A stretch of 64,000 bases of DNA from an uncultured Sphingomonadaceae bacterium (GCA_903871605.1 CAIQHF010000029.1:155495-219494); one strand, 5' to 3'; counted from the stretch's first letter, positions 10,358 through 20,701 are shown. Notes: a model not told the origin generated them from the sequence alone. Translations and numbers: made by a program.

Positions 10358-11260
10358 TCACTTCGCTTCACCCACGCGCTGGATTTCCCATTCGAGCTCG
10401 ATGCCGCTGTGCGCCTTCACCCGCCGCCGCACCTCCTCGCCCAGCGCCTCGATGTCCGTCGAGGTCGCGCCGCCGAGGTTGAGCAGGAAGTTGGTGTGTT
10501 TCTCCGAGACCTGGGCAGCGCCGATCGTCAGCCCGCGACAGCCTGCCGCGTCGATCAGCGCCCAAGCCTTGTGGCCGTCCGGATTCTTGAAGGTCGAGCC
10601 GCCGGTCTTGGAGCGGAGCGGTTGCGACGCCTCGCGCTCGGCGGCGATGCGGTCCATCTCCGCTCCGATCGCGGCCGGCTCGCCGGGGCTGCCCCGGAAG
10701 GTCGCGGAGACGACGATCGCGCCCTCGGGCAGATTGCTATGGCGATAGGTGTAGCCGAGCTCGCCCGGCGCCAGCGTCCGCCGCTCGCCCGAGCGCAGCA
10801 CGACCTCGCACTCGACGAGGATATCCTTCACCTCGCGGCCATAGGCGCCACCGTTCATCCGCACGAACCCGCCGACCGCGCCGGGGATCGAGCGCAGGAA
10901 CTCGATGCCGGCGATGCCCGCATCGCGCGCCGTCGAGGAGACGAGGATGCCGCTCGCGCCGCCGCCGCAGCGGAGCGTGGTGTCATCCACCTGCTCGACC
11001 TTGGCGAAGGCCTTGCCGAGCCGCACCACCACGCCCGGCACGCCGCCGTCGCGGACGATCAGGTTGGAGCCGAGCCCCAGCCCCATCACCGGCGTCGCGG
11101 GATCGAGCGCGGCGAGGAATGCGCACAGATCGTCGACGTCGGCGGGCTCGAACAGCCATTCGGCCGCCCCGCCCGCCTTGAACCAGACGAGCGGCGCCAG
11201 CGGCGCGGCCTCGGTCAGCCTACCACGCACCGGAGCGGGGGCGAGCGCCGCCATGCTCAT
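10358..11260 (-). CDS. murB: UDP-N-acetylenolpyruvoylglucosamine reductase
   Basis: 300 aa FAD enzyme reducing UDP-GlcNAc-enolpyruvate to UDP-MurNAc with NADPH. The FAD-binding stretch VMGLGLGSNLIVRDGG, the core IPGAVGGFVRMNGGAYG with the family's Arg/Gly pattern and the Ser-containing KTGGSTFKNPDG are all seen. The start at 11260 ([10 protein letters not shown]) overlaps the TGA of the 66-aa ORF by 4 bases (ATGA), which decides it over a longer frame. Confidence 0.97.
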   Translation of the reverse strand: MSMAALAPAPVRGRLTEAAPLAPLVWFKAGGAAEWLFEPADVDDLCAFLAALDPATPVMGLGLGSNLIVRDGGVPGVVVRLGKAFAKVEQVDDTTLRCGGGASGILVSSTARDAGIAGIEFLRSIPGAVGGFVRMNGGAYGREVKDILVECEVVLRSGERRTLAPGELGYTYRHSNLPEGAIVVSATFRGSPGEPAAIGAEMDRIAAEREASQPLRSKTGGSTFKNPDGHKAWALIDAAGCRGLTIGAAQVSEKHTNFLLNLGGATSTDIEALGEEVRRRVKAHSGIELEWEIQRVGEAK

Positions 11261-11457
11261 CCCTTGGGCGACCACAGCGCGATCCAATTCTGCCACGCCT
11301 GGATGCCGGCCTCGGCCGCCTCATGCGCCGATTTCTGGAAGGCGATCTCGTCCTGACCCGCCTTGAGCGCGGTCTCCATCAGGTCGAGCTGGCGTTTCTG
11401 GAAGCGCAGCACCTCCTGCTGGAAGGCGACGAACCCCATGAAAGGATGCTGGTTCAT
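11257..11457 (-). CDS. 66-aa hypothetical protein coupled to murC and murB
   Basis: Starts [20 protein letters not shown] at 11457. Both ends are ATGA overlaps: its start with the murC stop, and its stop with the murB start. The sequence is a charged, Gln-rich amphipathic helix with a Trp/Phe-rich end ([10 protein letters not shown]), faintly like a phasin or membrane-binding helix. No signal peptide or membrane segment. I do not recognise a family. The coupling on both sides is good evidence that it is translated; function unknown. Confidence 0.75.
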   Translation of the reverse strand: MNQHPFMGFVAFQQEVLRFQKRQLDLMETALKAGQDEIAFQKSAHEAAEAGIQAWQNWIALWSPKG

Positions 11458-12893
11458 TCGGCCGGCTCGGCGACTTTGGCGCGGGCGCCTTCGATCGCGC
11501 CGGCAAGCCCGGCGGCCCATTTGGTGATGTCGCCCGCGCCCAGGCAGATCACCATGTCGTCGGGGCGCAGCGTCGCGGCGAGTTCGGCCGCGAGCGCGTC
11601 GGCGCCCGCAATCTCGCTCGCCGAACGATGGCCGCGCGTGCGCAGCCCCTGGACCAGCGCCGCGGCATCGACGCCGTCGATCGGCTGCTCGCCCGCGGGA
11701 TAGACCGGTGCGACATAGACGACATCGGCATCGTTGAACGCCTGCTGGAACTCGTCCATCAGGTCGCGCAGCCGGGTGAAGCGGTGCGGCTGGACGACCG
11801 CGATCACCCTCGCCCTCGCACCCTCGCGCGCCGCCGACAGCACCGCCCTGATCTCGACCGGATGGTGACCATAATCGTCGATGATCGTCGCGGCCCCATC
11901 CCCGATCGCCACCTCGCCGACCTTGGTGAAGCGCCGCTTGACCCCGCCGAACTTGGCGAAGCCGGTGCGGATGATCTCGTCGGACACGCCGAGCTCGAGC
12001 GCGACACCGATCGCGGCGAGCGCGTTGGAGACGTTGTGCCGGCCGGGCATCGGCAGCTCGATCCCCTCGATCGAGCGCACCGTGCCGTCCCGGTGACGAA
12101 TGATCGTCTCGAAGCGGTTGCCGCCGGGGATCGGCGTGACGTTGACGCCGCGCACGTCGGCCTGCGCCGAGAAGCCGTAGGTTACGATGCGGCGATCCCT
12201 AACCCGGGGGAGGATCGCCTGCACTTCCGGGTGATCGAGGCAGAGCAGCGCGGCGCCGTAGAAGGGGACGTTCTCGATGAACGCGACGAACGCGTCCTTG
12301 ACCGCGTCGAACGAGCCATAATGGTCGAGATGCTCGGGATCGATGTTGGTGACGATCGCATAGGTGCCGTCGAGGCGGAGAAACGAACCGTCGCTCTCGT
12401 CGGCCTCGACCACCATCCAGTCGGATGCGCCGAGACGTGCGTTGGAACCGTAGCTGTTGATGATCCCGCCGTTGATCACCGTCGGGTCCACCCCGCCGGC
12501 ATCGAGCAGGGCTGCGACCATCGAGGTCGTCGTCGTCTTGCCGTGCGTGCCCGCCACCGCGACGGTCGATTTGAGCCGCATCAGCTCGGCGAGCATTTCC
12601 GCGCGGCGCACGACGGGGACGCGCGTCTCGAGCGCGAGCTCGACCTCGGGATTGCCGCGCTTGATCGCGGTCGAGGTCACCACCACCGCGGCATCGCCTA
12701 GATTGGAGGCGTCGTGGCCGATCATCACCTTGATGCCGCGCTTGCGCAGACCCTCGATCACATAGCTTTCGGCGACGTCCGAGCCCTGTACCCTGTAGCC
12801 GAGATTGCACATCACCTCGGCGATGCCCGACATGCCGATGCCGCCGATGCCGATGAAATGGATGGTGCCGATGTCGGTGGCGACGCCCTTCAC
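11454..12893 (-). CDS. murC: UDP-N-acetylmuramate--L-alanine ligase
   Basis: 479 aa Mur ligase adding L-Ala to UDP-MurNAc. [16 protein letters not shown] (13-28) is the UDP-binding fold, [12 protein letters not shown] (114-125) the ATP P-loop, and [15 protein letters not shown] plus the C-terminal [11 protein letters not shown] complete the family pattern. The GTG start at 12893 overlaps the murG stop as GTGA. Confidence 0.98.
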   Translation of the reverse strand: MKGVATDIGTIHFIGIGGIGMSGIAEVMCNLGYRVQGSDVAESYVIEGLRKRGIKVMIGHDASNLGDAAVVVTSTAIKRGNPEVELALETRVPVVRRAEMLAELMRLKSTVAVAGTHGKTTTTSMVAALLDAGGVDPTVINGGIINSYGSNARLGASDWMVVEADESDGSFLRLDGTYAIVTNIDPEHLDHYGSFDAVKDAFVAFIENVPFYGAALLCLDHPEVQAILPRVRDRRIVTYGFSAQADVRGVNVTPIPGGNRFETIIRHRDGTVRSIEGIELPMPGRHNVSNALAAIGVALELGVSDEIIRTGFAKFGGVKRRFTKVGEVAIGDGAATIIDDYGHHPVEIRAVLSAAREGARARVIAVVQPHRFTRLRDLMDEFQQAFNDADVVYVAPVYPAGEQPIDGVDAAALVQGLRTRGHRSASEIAGADALAAELAATLRPDDMVICLGAGDITKWAAGLAGAIEGARAKVAEPAE

Positions 12894-14023
12894 GCGAAAG
12901 CTTCCTTGAACTGGGGGGACCGGCCGGCAAACGCCTCGGCCGGGCCGGAAAGATTGATCACGAGATCGGCGAGATCGCGCGTGGCGTCAGGGTAGCCCGC
13001 TTCCCTGGCGTGACGCGCGGCATTCTCGAGCGCGCCGGGTTCGAGCGCCATCTTCTGCATCTGCTTGGCGAGACGTTGCGGGGTGAAGGTCCGCTGCGGC
13101 ATCGAGGCAGCGCCGCCGGTCGCCGCCATCTCGCGCGCATTGGCGGTCTGGTGGTCGTCCATCGCCGATGGAAGCGGCACGAGGATCGCGGGGCGGCCCG
13201 CTGCGGTCAGCTCGGCGATCGTCGAGGCGCCCGAACGGCCGACGAAGAGATGGCTCCAGCCGAGCCTCTCGGGCAGGTCGCTAAGATAGGTGGCGCAGTC
13301 GGCGGGGATATCGAGTTCGGCGTAGCGCGCACGAACCATCTCGATGTCCTCCGGCCGGCATTGCTGCGTCACCTGCAGCCGCTGGCGCAGCACGATCGGC
13401 AGCAGCCCGAGCGCATCGGGCACCACGGTCGAAAGGATGCTCGCGCCCTGCGACCCGCCGGTGACGAGCAGCCGGAAGATGCCGTTCTCGGTGAGCGGTG
13501 GATAGGGCTGGTCGCGGAGCGCCAGCACCTCGGCGCGCACCGGATTGCCGACGACGACGGGCGCGACCCGCGCCGGCACGCGATCGACCTGATGATAGGC
13601 GGTGGCGAGCACGTCGACGCGGCGCGCCAGCAGCCGATTGACGCGGCCAAGCACCGCATTCTGCTCGTGCAGCGCGGTCGGGACGCCCAGCGACAGCGCG
13701 GCGAGCAGCGTCGGCAGCGCGGGATAGCCGCCGAAGCCGACGACGACGCCGGGCTCGAACGCGCGGATCAGCGCGCGCGCGGCGCGGCGACCCTGCCAGA
13801 TGCCTTTGGCCGCCTTGATCCAGCCGAGCAGGCCGCCGCCCAGTCGACCTGCCGGCAGCACATGCACGTCGACGCCCGCGAACAGCCCGGGAATCTTCGC
13901 GCCGCGCGCGTCGGTCACCAGCGCCACGACATGGCCGCGGCGGATCAATTCCTCGGCGAGCGCGTGCGCCGGGATCATATGGCCGCCGGTGCCGCCGGCG
14001 GCGAGCAGGAAATGGCGTTTCAC
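12890..14023 (-). CDS. murG: Lipid II synthase MurG
   Basis: 377 aa GT28 glycosyltransferase adding GlcNAc to lipid I on the inner face of the membrane. It has the N-terminal [20 protein letters not shown] loop, [29 protein letters not shown], and the donor-site segment [20 protein letters not shown]. The start is taken as GTG at 14023 because it overlaps the ftsW stop as GTGA, the habit of this cluster; an ATG at 14038 ([10 protein letters not shown]) is the alternative. Confidence 0.96.
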   Translation of the reverse strand: MKRHFLLAAGGTGGHMIPAHALAEELIRRGHVVALVTDARGAKIPGLFAGVDVHVLPAGRLGGGLLGWIKAAKGIWQGRRAARALIRAFEPGVVVGFGGYPALPTLLAALSLGVPTALHEQNAVLGRVNRLLARRVDVLATAYHQVDRVPARVAPVVVGNPVRAEVLALRDQPYPPLTENGIFRLLVTGGSQGASILSTVVPDALGLLPIVLRQRLQVTQQCRPEDIEMVRARYAELDIPADCATYLSDLPERLGWSHLFVGRSGASTIAELTAAGRPAILVPLPSAMDDHQTANAREMAATGGAASMPQRTFTPQRLAKQMQKMALEPGALENAARHAREAGYPDATRDLADLVINLSGPAEAFAGRSPQFKEAFA

Positions 14024-15234
14024 CGCGGCTTGTTCCATGTCACGACATAGGGAGACCGCGTCAGATACGGGTTCCGGCGCGTGAACGCCAGCAGCAGCCC
14101 GAACCCCATCGACAGCGCCACCATCGACGAGCCGCCGTAGGAGATGAACGGCAGCGTCATCCCCTTGGACGGCGCGAGCTGCAGGTTGACCGCCATGTTG
14201 ATGATCGCCTGCGCGCCGAATTGCGTGGCGAGCCCCGCGGCGGCGAGCAGGATGAAGCTGTCCTCCTCGTCGAGCAGCTTGACGAACACGCGCACGATGA
14301 TCGCCACGTAGATCAGCGCGATGGCGAGGCAGGCGATCAGCCCAAACTCCTCGCCGATCACCGAGAAGATATAGTCGGTGTGCGGCTCGGGCAGCTTGAA
14401 CTTCATCGTTCCCGCGCCCGGCCCGGTGCCGAACAGACCGCCGTGCATCAGCGTGCGCCTGGCGCTGTCGACCTGATAGGTGTCGCCCGACTGGAACAGG
14501 AAATTGTCGATCCTGAGACGTGCCACCGAATAGAAGAGATAGGCCGAGACCACCGCCGCGACGCCCAGCCCGGCGAGCGCCGCCAGCCCCTTCATCGGCG
14601 CGCCCGACAGCGTCAGCAGTGCAGTCCACATCAGCAGGAACATGATCGTCTGGCCGAAATCGGGCTGCTTCATCAGGATGCCCGCGATCACCGCGGTGCC
14701 GACGAGACTGATCGGCACCACCGGCAGCGTGCGGTCATGCTGCTTCAGCGACAACAGCCAGGCGAGCGCCACGACATAGAGCGGCTTCAAGAACTCCGAA
14801 GGCTGGATCTGCGCCATGCCGACGCCGATCCAGCGCTTGGCGCCGTTGACCTGGTGGCCGATGATCGGCGTCGCGGCCAGCGCGACGATGAACACCGCCG
14901 CCCCCAGCAGGCTCAGCCGCCGCGCCATCTCCTTGGGGAGCATCGAGACGACGAACATCACCGGGATGCCGATCGCCAGCCACAGGCATTGGCGGTAGAA
15001 ATAATAGAGCGGCGGAAACACCACTGCGCCGTCCGAATAGCGCACGCCGGCGGCCGGCGAGGCGGCGGCGACCGCGATCAAGCCGATCCCGATCAGCACC
15101 GTCACCAATGCCAGCAGGACGAGATCGATCTCCCAGAACCAGCGCCCGAGCGGCGAGCGATCGGCGCGGCCGAGGCGCGGCGGCTTGCCCCGGCGGAAGC
15201 GGCCTTTGTGGGCGGTGACGGGTTCCATCTTCAT
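14020..15234 (-). CDS. ftsW: SEDS glycan polymerase FtsW
   Basis: 404 aa polytopic membrane protein of the SEDS family, the septal peptidoglycan glycosyltransferase partner of FtsI. About ten hydrophobic segments are visible. Family landmarks: NGAKRWIGVGMAQIQPSEFLK, MKQPDFGQTIMFLLMW with the conserved Asp, and LPFISYGGSSMVALSM. The start ATG at 15234 overlaps the murD stop (ATGA). Confidence 0.97.
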   Translation of the reverse strand: MKMEPVTAHKGRFRRGKPPRLGRADRSPLGRWFWEIDLVLLALVTVLIGIGLIAVAAASPAAGVRYSDGAVVFPPLYYFYRQCLWLAIGIPVMFVVSMLPKEMARRLSLLGAAVFIVALAATPIIGHQVNGAKRWIGVGMAQIQPSEFLKPLYVVALAWLLSLKQHDRTLPVVPISLVGTAVIAGILMKQPDFGQTIMFLLMWTALLTLSGAPMKGLAALAGLGVAAVVSAYLFYSVARLRIDNFLFQSGDTYQVDSARRTLMHGGLFGTGPGAGTMKFKLPEPHTDYIFSVIGEEFGLIACLAIALIYVAIIVRVFVKLLDEEDSFILLAAAGLATQFGAQAIINMAVNLQLAPSKGMTLPFISYGGSSMVALSMGFGLLLAFTRRNPYLTRSPYVVTWNKPR

Positions 15235-16595
15235 CCCCGGCTCCTCAGCGATGCGACCGCGGCCTTGAACGCGTCGCCGCGTGCCTCGTAATCCTTGAAC
15301 TGATCGTAGGAGGCGCAGGCGGGCGACAGCAACACCGTCTCGCCCGGCCGCGCCACCGCCGCGGCCTGCCGCACCGCCGCCTCGAGCGTGCCGGTGTCGA
15401 TCGTGTAGATGCCGGCGCGGAGCAGCAGCTCCTTGAACAGCTCGGCCGACTCGCCGATCGTGTAGGCGGCGACGACATGGCCGTAATGCGGCGCGCAGGC
15501 GTCGAGATCGTCGGTCTTACGGCGGCCTCCGAGTATCCAGTGGACCTTTGGATAGGCAGCGAGCGCGGGCGCCGCCGAGGTCGCGTTGGTCGCCTTGCTG
15601 TCGTTGACGTAGAGGACGCCGTCGATCTCGCCGACGCGCTCCATGCGATGCGGGAGGCCGGGGTAAGTGCAAAGCGCTCGGCTGACGATCTCTTCGGGAA
15701 CCCCAATGGCGCTGCACGCGAGGATGGCCGCGATCGCATTCTGTGCATTGTGCGGACCTTGAAGGCCCGGCCAATCCTTCTGCGTAGTCAGATGATCGCG
15801 TGACGCTGTTTTGCCGTCCTTATCAAAGGCACCCCATAGGTCGTATGGGTCGACAACATTGTCATCGTAGTTCGACCAAATACGGTGCTCATTTGCTGCG
15901 ATGAGCTTCTCATATAGCGGACGATCAGCTTCCGTATGATGGAACACGCCGATGTGAGGCGCCTTCATCATATCGAACAGTCGTAGCTTAGATGCTCTGT
16001 ACCCCTCAAACCCATCATAGCGATCGAGATGGTCCGGCGTGATGTTGGTCAGCACCGCGACGTCGCAATCGAGGCTGTGCGTCAGGTCGATCTGGAAGCT
16101 CGACAGCTCGAGCACATAGACGCCGCCGGCCGGCAGCGGCTCCTGCCCCATGATCGGCAGCCCGATGTTGCCGCCCATCAGCGTCGGCACGCCGGCAACG
16201 CCGAGGATATGGTGGATCAGCGCGGTCGTCGTCGACTTGCCGTTGGTACCGGTGATGCCGACCACCTTGTGCGGCGGAAGTGAAGCGCGGGCCTGCGCGA
16301 ACAGCTCGATGTCGCCGATCACGGGCACGCCCGCGTCGCGCGCCCTCGCCGCGATCGGATGCGTGTTGAGCGGTACGCCCGGCGAGACGACGATGCCGTC
16401 ATAGCCCGCGAGGTCGATCGCCATCGGATCGCCGAGCGTCGCGCCCGGCGTCAGGATCGCGCGCGCCTCGCCGCGTTCGTCCCAGGCGGTCACCTGTGCA
16501 CCGCTCTCGACCAGCGCGCGCACCGTCGCCAGCCCCGAACGCGCCAGCCCAAGCACCGCATAGCGCTTGCCCGCGAAGACCGGGCTGGTGATCAT
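15231..16595 (-). CDS. murD: UDP-N-acetylmuramoylalanine--D-glutamate ligase
   Basis: 454 aa Mur ligase adding D-Glu. N-terminal VLGLARSGLATVRALV, ATP loop GITGTNGKSTTTALI (113-127), LELSSFQIDLTHSL and VLTNITPDHLDRYDGF (181-196) are typical. The start ATG at 16595 begins MITSPVFAGKRYAVLGLARS. Odd point: residues about 192-271 (15781-16020) are encoded by DNA of only about 50% GC with different codon choices from the rest, although the protein sequence stays family-like. This suggests a recombined segment. Confidence 0.97.
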   Translation of the reverse strand: MITSPVFAGKRYAVLGLARSGLATVRALVESGAQVTAWDERGEARAILTPGATLGDPMAIDLAGYDGIVVSPGVPLNTHPIAARARDAGVPVIGDIELFAQARASLPPHKVVGITGTNGKSTTTALIHHILGVAGVPTLMGGNIGLPIMGQEPLPAGGVYVLELSSFQIDLTHSLDCDVAVLTNITPDHLDRYDGFEGYRASKLRLFDMMKAPHIGVFHHTEADRPLYEKLIAANEHRIWSNYDDNVVDPYDLWGAFDKDGKTASRDHLTTQKDWPGLQGPHNAQNAIAAILACSAIGVPEEIVSRALCTYPGLPHRMERVGEIDGVLYVNDSKATNATSAAPALAAYPKVHWILGGRRKTDDLDACAPHYGHVVAAYTIGESAELFKELLLRAGIYTIDTGTLEAAVRQAAAVARPGETVLLSPACASYDQFKDYEARGDAFKAAVASLRSRG

Positions 16596-16604
16596 GACAC
16601 CGAT

Positions 16605-16664
16605 CCCCCGCGCAGGCGGGGGCCCAGCCCCGGCGCCGCTGATGGCCCCCCGCATTCGCGGGGG
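16605..16664. repeat. Paired-hairpin repeat between mraY and murD (type C)
   Basis: Two perfect 7-bp stems with 4-base loops (CCCCCGC-gcag-GCGGGGG at 16605-16622; CCCCCGC-attc-GCGGGGG at 16647-16664), separated by GCCCAG and about 20 variable bases and followed by GAAC. The same architecture recurs at 60164-60234 with a changed but still perfectly paired stem. Confidence 0.7.
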
Positions 16665-16683
16665 AACAAGGGCGCAAAGCGCA

Positions 16684-17754
16684 TCACCGCAGTTTCAATG
16701 TCGCGAGGCCGGCGAGCGCCAGCACGAAGGCGACGATCCAGAAGCGGATCACCACCGTGGGCTCGGACCAGCCGATCTGTTCGAAATGATGATGGATCGG
16801 CGCCATCTTGAACACGCGCTTGCCGGTGCGCTTGTAGAAGAACACCTGGATGATGACGCTCATCGCCTCGACGACGAACAGCCCGCCGACGATGCCCAGC
16901 ACGATCTCGTGGTGCGCGACCACCGCGATGGCGCCCAAGGCACCGCCGAGTGCCAGGCTGCCGGTATCGCCCATGAAGACCGCCGCGGGCGGCGCGTTGA
17001 ACCACAGGAAGGCGAGCCCCGCGCCGATGATCGCGGCGCAGATGATCGTCAGGTCGCCCGCCCCCGGCACGTGCGGGATGCCGAGATAATGCGCGAACTT
17101 CACGTTGCTGACGAGATAGGTGATCACGAAGAAGGCGAGGCAGGCGATGATGACGGGCATCGTCGCGAGGCCGTCGAGCCCATCGGTCAGGTTCACCGCA
17201 TTGCCGAAGGCGACGATCGTGAAGGCGGCGAAGGGAATGTAGAACCAGCCGAGATTGATCACCGGACCGTTGTAGAAGGGCACGTAGAGCTCGGTGCCGT
17301 TCATGTGGACGATCAGCCAGCTCGCGACCCCTGCGATGAAGAATTCGGCAAGCAGCCGCGCCTTGCCCGAGACGCCCTTGTGGCTGCGCTTCTTGACCTT
17401 GTCGTAATCGTCCATGAAGCCGATCGCGCCGAAGCCCAAGGTCACGAACAGCACTGCCCAGGTATAGCGATTGGTCAGGTCCATCCACAGCAGCATCGAG
17501 ACGACGAGGCTGGTCAGGATCATCAGCCCGCCCATCGTCGGCGTGCCGCGCTTGGCGAGATGGCTCTGCGGGCCGTCGAGGCGGATCGGCTGCCCCTTGC
17601 CCTGGCGGATGCGCAGCCAGCCGATGAAGCGCGGCCCGATGAACAGCCCCAGGAACAGCGCGGTGATCGCCGCCGCCCCCGCGCGAAAGGTGATGTAGCG
17701 CACCAGGTTGAGCGCGTGGGGGAACCCCAGATGTTCGGCGAGCAGGTAAAGCAT
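16684..17754 (-). CDS. mraY: Phospho-MurNAc-pentapeptide-transferase
   Basis: 356 aa polytopic enzyme moving phospho-MurNAc-pentapeptide to undecaprenyl phosphate (lipid I). About ten membrane segments. Catalytic landmarks: [10 protein letters not shown] (the Asp pair), [26 protein letters not shown], and the MraY-specific His motif [13 protein letters not shown]. The start ATG at 17754 shares a base with the murF stop (TAATG). Confidence 0.98.
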   Translation of the reverse strand: MLYLLAEHLGFPHALNLVRYITFRAGAAAITALFLGLFIGPRFIGWLRIRQGKGQPIRLDGPQSHLAKRGTPTMGGLMILTSLVVSMLLWMDLTNRYTWAVLFVTLGFGAIGFMDDYDKVKKRSHKGVSGKARLLAEFFIAGVASWLIVHMNGTELYVPFYNGPVINLGWFYIPFAAFTIVAFGNAVNLTDGLDGLATMPVIIACLAFFVITYLVSNVKFAHYLGIPHVPGAGDLTIICAAIIGAGLAFLWFNAPPAAVFMGDTGSLALGGALGAIAVVAHHEIVLGIVGGLFVVEAMSVIIQVFFYKRTGKRVFKMAPIHHHFEQIGWSEPTVVIRFWIVAFVLALAGLATLKLR

Positions 17755-19124
17755 TACAGACCGTCCCCCGCGAGCGCCTGGACGACGCGCGCGAGCCCTA
17801 TGGCGTTGGATCCCTTGACCAGCACCGCGTCGCCGGGCCGGAGCATCTCCGCCAGACGGTCCCGCGCGGCGGCGGCGTCGGCGACATGCGCGACCGCGAT
17901 CCGGCCCGCAAGCGATTCGGCGAGCGGCGCCATGCCTGCGCCGACGAGGATCGCCATTTCGGCGTTGGCGTCGATCAGCGGCTGCGCGAGTGCGGCGTGA
18001 TAGGCGTCGGAGCCGGCGCCGAGCTCGCGCATCTCGCCAAGCAGCGCGAGCCTGCGCGTCGCGGTCTCGTGACCGAGCTCGCGGATGGTGGCGGCCATCG
18101 AGGCCGGGTTGGCGTTATAGCTTTCGTCGATCAGCAGCGCTTCGCCGCCCGGCAACGCGACATGGCGACGTGCGCCGCGGCCCGCCAGCCCGGTCATCTC
18201 GGCAAGCGCCAGCCCGGCTGCGGCAAGGTCTCCCCCCACCGCCTCGACCGCCGCGATCACGGCGAGCGCGTTGGACACCCAATGCGCCCCCGGCATCGCC
18301 AGCGTGAAGGTCAGCTGGCCGCGCGGCAGGACAGCATTGATCTGCGTGCCGTGCGGGCCGCGCATCGCTTCGGTGGCATAGACGTCGGCGCCCTTGCCGC
18401 CGAAGGTGACGATGTGCGCCGCATGGGGCCGTGCGGCGGCGATCAACCGGTCACGGTGCGGGCTGTCATAGGGGATGATCGCAGTGCCGCCGGGCTCGAG
18501 CCCGCGGAAGATCTCGCCCTTGGCATCGGCGATCGCTTCCTCGCCCGAGAAGAACGCCGAATGCGCCGGCGCGATCGCCGTGACGAGCGCGACATGCGGA
18601 CGCACCAGCCGGGTCAGCGCATCGAGCTCGCCGGCATGGTTCATTCCCATTTCGAAGACGCCGAACGCCGCATCGCGCGGCATCCGCGCAAGGCTGAGCG
18701 GCACGCCGACATGGTTGTTGTAGCTCTTGACCGAACGATGCGCGCGGCCCGGCATGCCACGATCGAGCGCCGCGAACAGCGCTTCCTTGGTGCCGGTCTT
18801 GCCGACCGATCCGGTGACGCCGATGATCGTGGCGCGCGTCCGCGCCCGCGACGCGGCACCGAGCGCGTCGAGCGCGACGGTCGTGTCGGCGACGCGGACA
18901 TGCGGTCCGTCGCAGCGCTCGGACACGATAACGCCCGCCGCGCCCTGCGCGAATGCCTGGGGGACGAAGCGGTGCCCGTCGGTCGCCTCTCCCTTTAGCG
19001 CGACGAACAGGTCGCCGCGGCCGACCTCGCGCGAATCATAGGCGACACCCGAGACGGCGAAGCCGGTGGATGCCGTGCCGCCGACGGCGGCAGCGATCTC
19101 AGCAGAGGTCCAGAGGGGGGTCAT
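17754..19124 (-). CDS. murF: UDP-MurNAc-tripeptide--D-Ala-D-Ala ligase
   Basis: 456 aa Mur ligase. [15 protein letters not shown] (102-116) is the ATP loop; [14 protein letters not shown] and [15 protein letters not shown] are MurF signatures. The start at 19124 ([10 protein letters not shown]) is preceded by GTGGGGC; a second ATG 9 bases upstream is possible but poorer. The 100-base gap to murE is filled by an inverted repeat. Confidence 0.97.
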   Translation of the reverse strand: MTPLWTSAEIAAAVGGTASTGFAVSGVAYDSREVGRGDLFVALKGEATDGHRFVPQAFAQGAAGVIVSERCDGPHVRVADTTVALDALGAASRARTRATIIGVTGSVGKTGTKEALFAALDRGMPGRAHRSVKSYNNHVGVPLSLARMPRDAAFGVFEMGMNHAGELDALTRLVRPHVALVTAIAPAHSAFFSGEEAIADAKGEIFRGLEPGGTAIIPYDSPHRDRLIAAARPHAAHIVTFGGKGADVYATEAMRGPHGTQINAVLPRGQLTFTLAMPGAHWVSNALAVIAAVEAVGGDLAAAGLALAEMTGLAGRGARRHVALPGGEALLIDESYNANPASMAATIRELGHETATRRLALLGEMRELGAGSDAYHAALAQPLIDANAEMAILVGAGMAPLAESLAGRIAVAHVADAAAARDRLAEMLRPGDAVLVKGSNAIGLARVVQALAGDGL

Positions 19125-19133
19125 GCCCCACAT

Positions 19134-19206
19134 CCGTTCGTGCCGAGCGCAGTCGAAGCACGGCCCCCGCCGGCGCCTGGCCGTCGACTGCGCTCAGGCC
19201 GAACGG
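19134..19206. repeat. Long inverted repeat between murE and murF (type B)
   Basis: Arms of about 23 bases, CCGTTCGTGCCGAGCGCAGT at 19134 and ACTGCGCTCAGGCCGAACGG ending at 19206, pair with about three mismatches around a 27-base centre. A related element lies at 29545-29628. No coding potential. Confidence 0.75.
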
Positions 19207-19224
19207 GGTCGGGGAAGGACGCGC

Positions 19225-20691
19225 TCACGCCGCGCACTCGCGCGCGACGGCGACATCGTCGAACGCCAGCACGCGCAAAGTCTCTCCGGCGCCGACGATC
19301 TGGCCGACCTCGTGGCCCTTGCCCGCGACCAGCACGACATCGCCCTCGCCCGCTTCGGCAAGGGCGGCGGCGATCGCCGCGCGGCGATCGCCGATCTCGC
19401 GCGCGCCGGGCGCCGCTGCCAGGATTGCGGCGCGGATGCTCGCGGGGTCTTCGGAACGCGGATTATCGTCGGTGACGATCGCCACATCGGCCAGTTCGAC
19501 GGCGACGGCGCCCATTTCGGGGCGCTTGCCGGTGTCACGGTCGCCGCCCGCGCCGAACACGACGATCAGCCGCTCGGCATGCGGCTTGAGCGCCTCGATC
19601 GCAGCCCTCAGCCCGTCGGGCGTGTGCGCATAGTCGACATAGACCGGCGCGCCCCGCGCGGTGATCACCGCTCGCTCCAGACGACCGCGTACCGGCTGGA
19701 GTCGCGACATGCCGCCGAGGACATCGGCAAGCGAACCGCCGGTCGCCAGCGCAAAGCCGGCGGCGACCAGCGCGTTGGCGGCCTGATAGGCGCCGATCAG
19801 CGGCAGGTTGACCTTGTGCACCCCACCCCCGAGCGCGGGGTCCGCCTCGATCGTCAGCACCTGGCCCAATTGCGTCGGGCGGCGATCGATCAGCCGGAGC
19901 GCCTCGCCACGCGTCCCGACCGTGATCAGCCGCAACCCGCGCTCACGCGCCAGCTCGATCACCCGCGTCGAGGCCTCGTCGTCGGCCCACACCACCGCTG
20001 TGCCGTCGCGATCCACCACCTCGGTGAACAGCCGCAGCTTGGCCTCGAGATAGGCCGCCATCGTGCCGTGATAGTCGAGATGGTCGCGGCTCAGATTGGT
20101 GAAACCCGCGACGCGCACCGGCAGCCCCTCGGTACGGAATTGCGAGAGCCCATGGCTCGACGCCTCGAACGCTGCGTGGGTGACGCCCTCCATGCGCAGC
20201 CCCGCCATGTTGGACAGGAAGGTGACGATGTCGGGGGTAGTCAGCCCGGTCGAGACCTGCGCGGCCTTGCCGTCGGCATCGGTGGTGGTGACGCCGAGCG
20301 TGCCGATCGAGGCGGCGGCGAGCCCCTGCATCCGCCACAATTGCCGGGTGAGCTCGACCGTCGAGGTCTTGCCGTTGGTGCCGGTGACCGCGACCACCCT
20401 CTCCGGGAAGGGTGCAAAGAAGCGCGCCGCAAGCCTCGCGAAGGCGCGCCGCGGCTCGGCATCGGCAATGTGGATCGCTGGCGCTGGCACGCGCGCCTCG
20501 GGCCGCGCGACCACCGCCACCGCGCCCGCCGCCACCGCATCGTCGATGAAATCCTCGCCGTCGCGCGCGAGCCCCCGGAACGCGCCGAACACCGTGCCGG
20601 GCGCGACCTTGCGATGGTCGATCGCGCAGCCGGTGACGCGCGTCGCGGCGGCGTCGCCCGTCTGTCCGTCTGTGAGGTCGCCGAGCTTCAT
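19225..20691 (-). CDS. murE: UDP-MurNAc-L-Ala-D-Glu--meso-DAP ligase
   Basis: 488 aa Mur ligase adding the third residue. ATP loop VTGTNGKTSTVEL (102-114), EASSHGLSQFR and VDYAHTPDGLRAAI are clear. The DDNPRSEDP motif marks a meso-diaminopimelate rather than lysine enzyme. The ATG at 20691 lies 10 bases after the ftsI stop. Confidence 0.98.
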   Translation of the reverse strand: MKLGDLTDGQTGDAAATRVTGCAIDHRKVAPGTVFGAFRGLARDGEDFIDDAVAAGAVAVVARPEARVPAPAIHIADAEPRRAFARLAARFFAPFPERVVAVTGTNGKTSTVELTRQLWRMQGLAAASIGTLGVTTTDADGKAAQVSTGLTTPDIVTFLSNMAGLRMEGVTHAAFEASSHGLSQFRTEGLPVRVAGFTNLSRDHLDYHGTMAAYLEAKLRLFTEVVDRDGTAVVWADDEASTRVIELARERGLRLITVGTRGEALRLIDRRPTQLGQVLTIEADPALGGGVHKVNLPLIGAYQAANALVAAGFALATGGSLADVLGGMSRLQPVRGRLERAVITARGAPVYVDYAHTPDGLRAAIEALKPHAERLIVVFGAGGDRDTGKRPEMGAVAVELADVAIVTDDNPRSEDPASIRAAILAAAPGAREIGDRRAAIAAALAEAGEGDVVLVAGKGHEVGQIVGAGETLRVLAFDDVAVARECAA

Positions 20692-20701
20692 GATGGTGCG
20701 A

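Noticed and set aside
12890..14629. Long frame extending murG upstream
   Set aside because: The upstream part is out-of-frame ftsW; the conserved MurG N-terminus begins at 14023.
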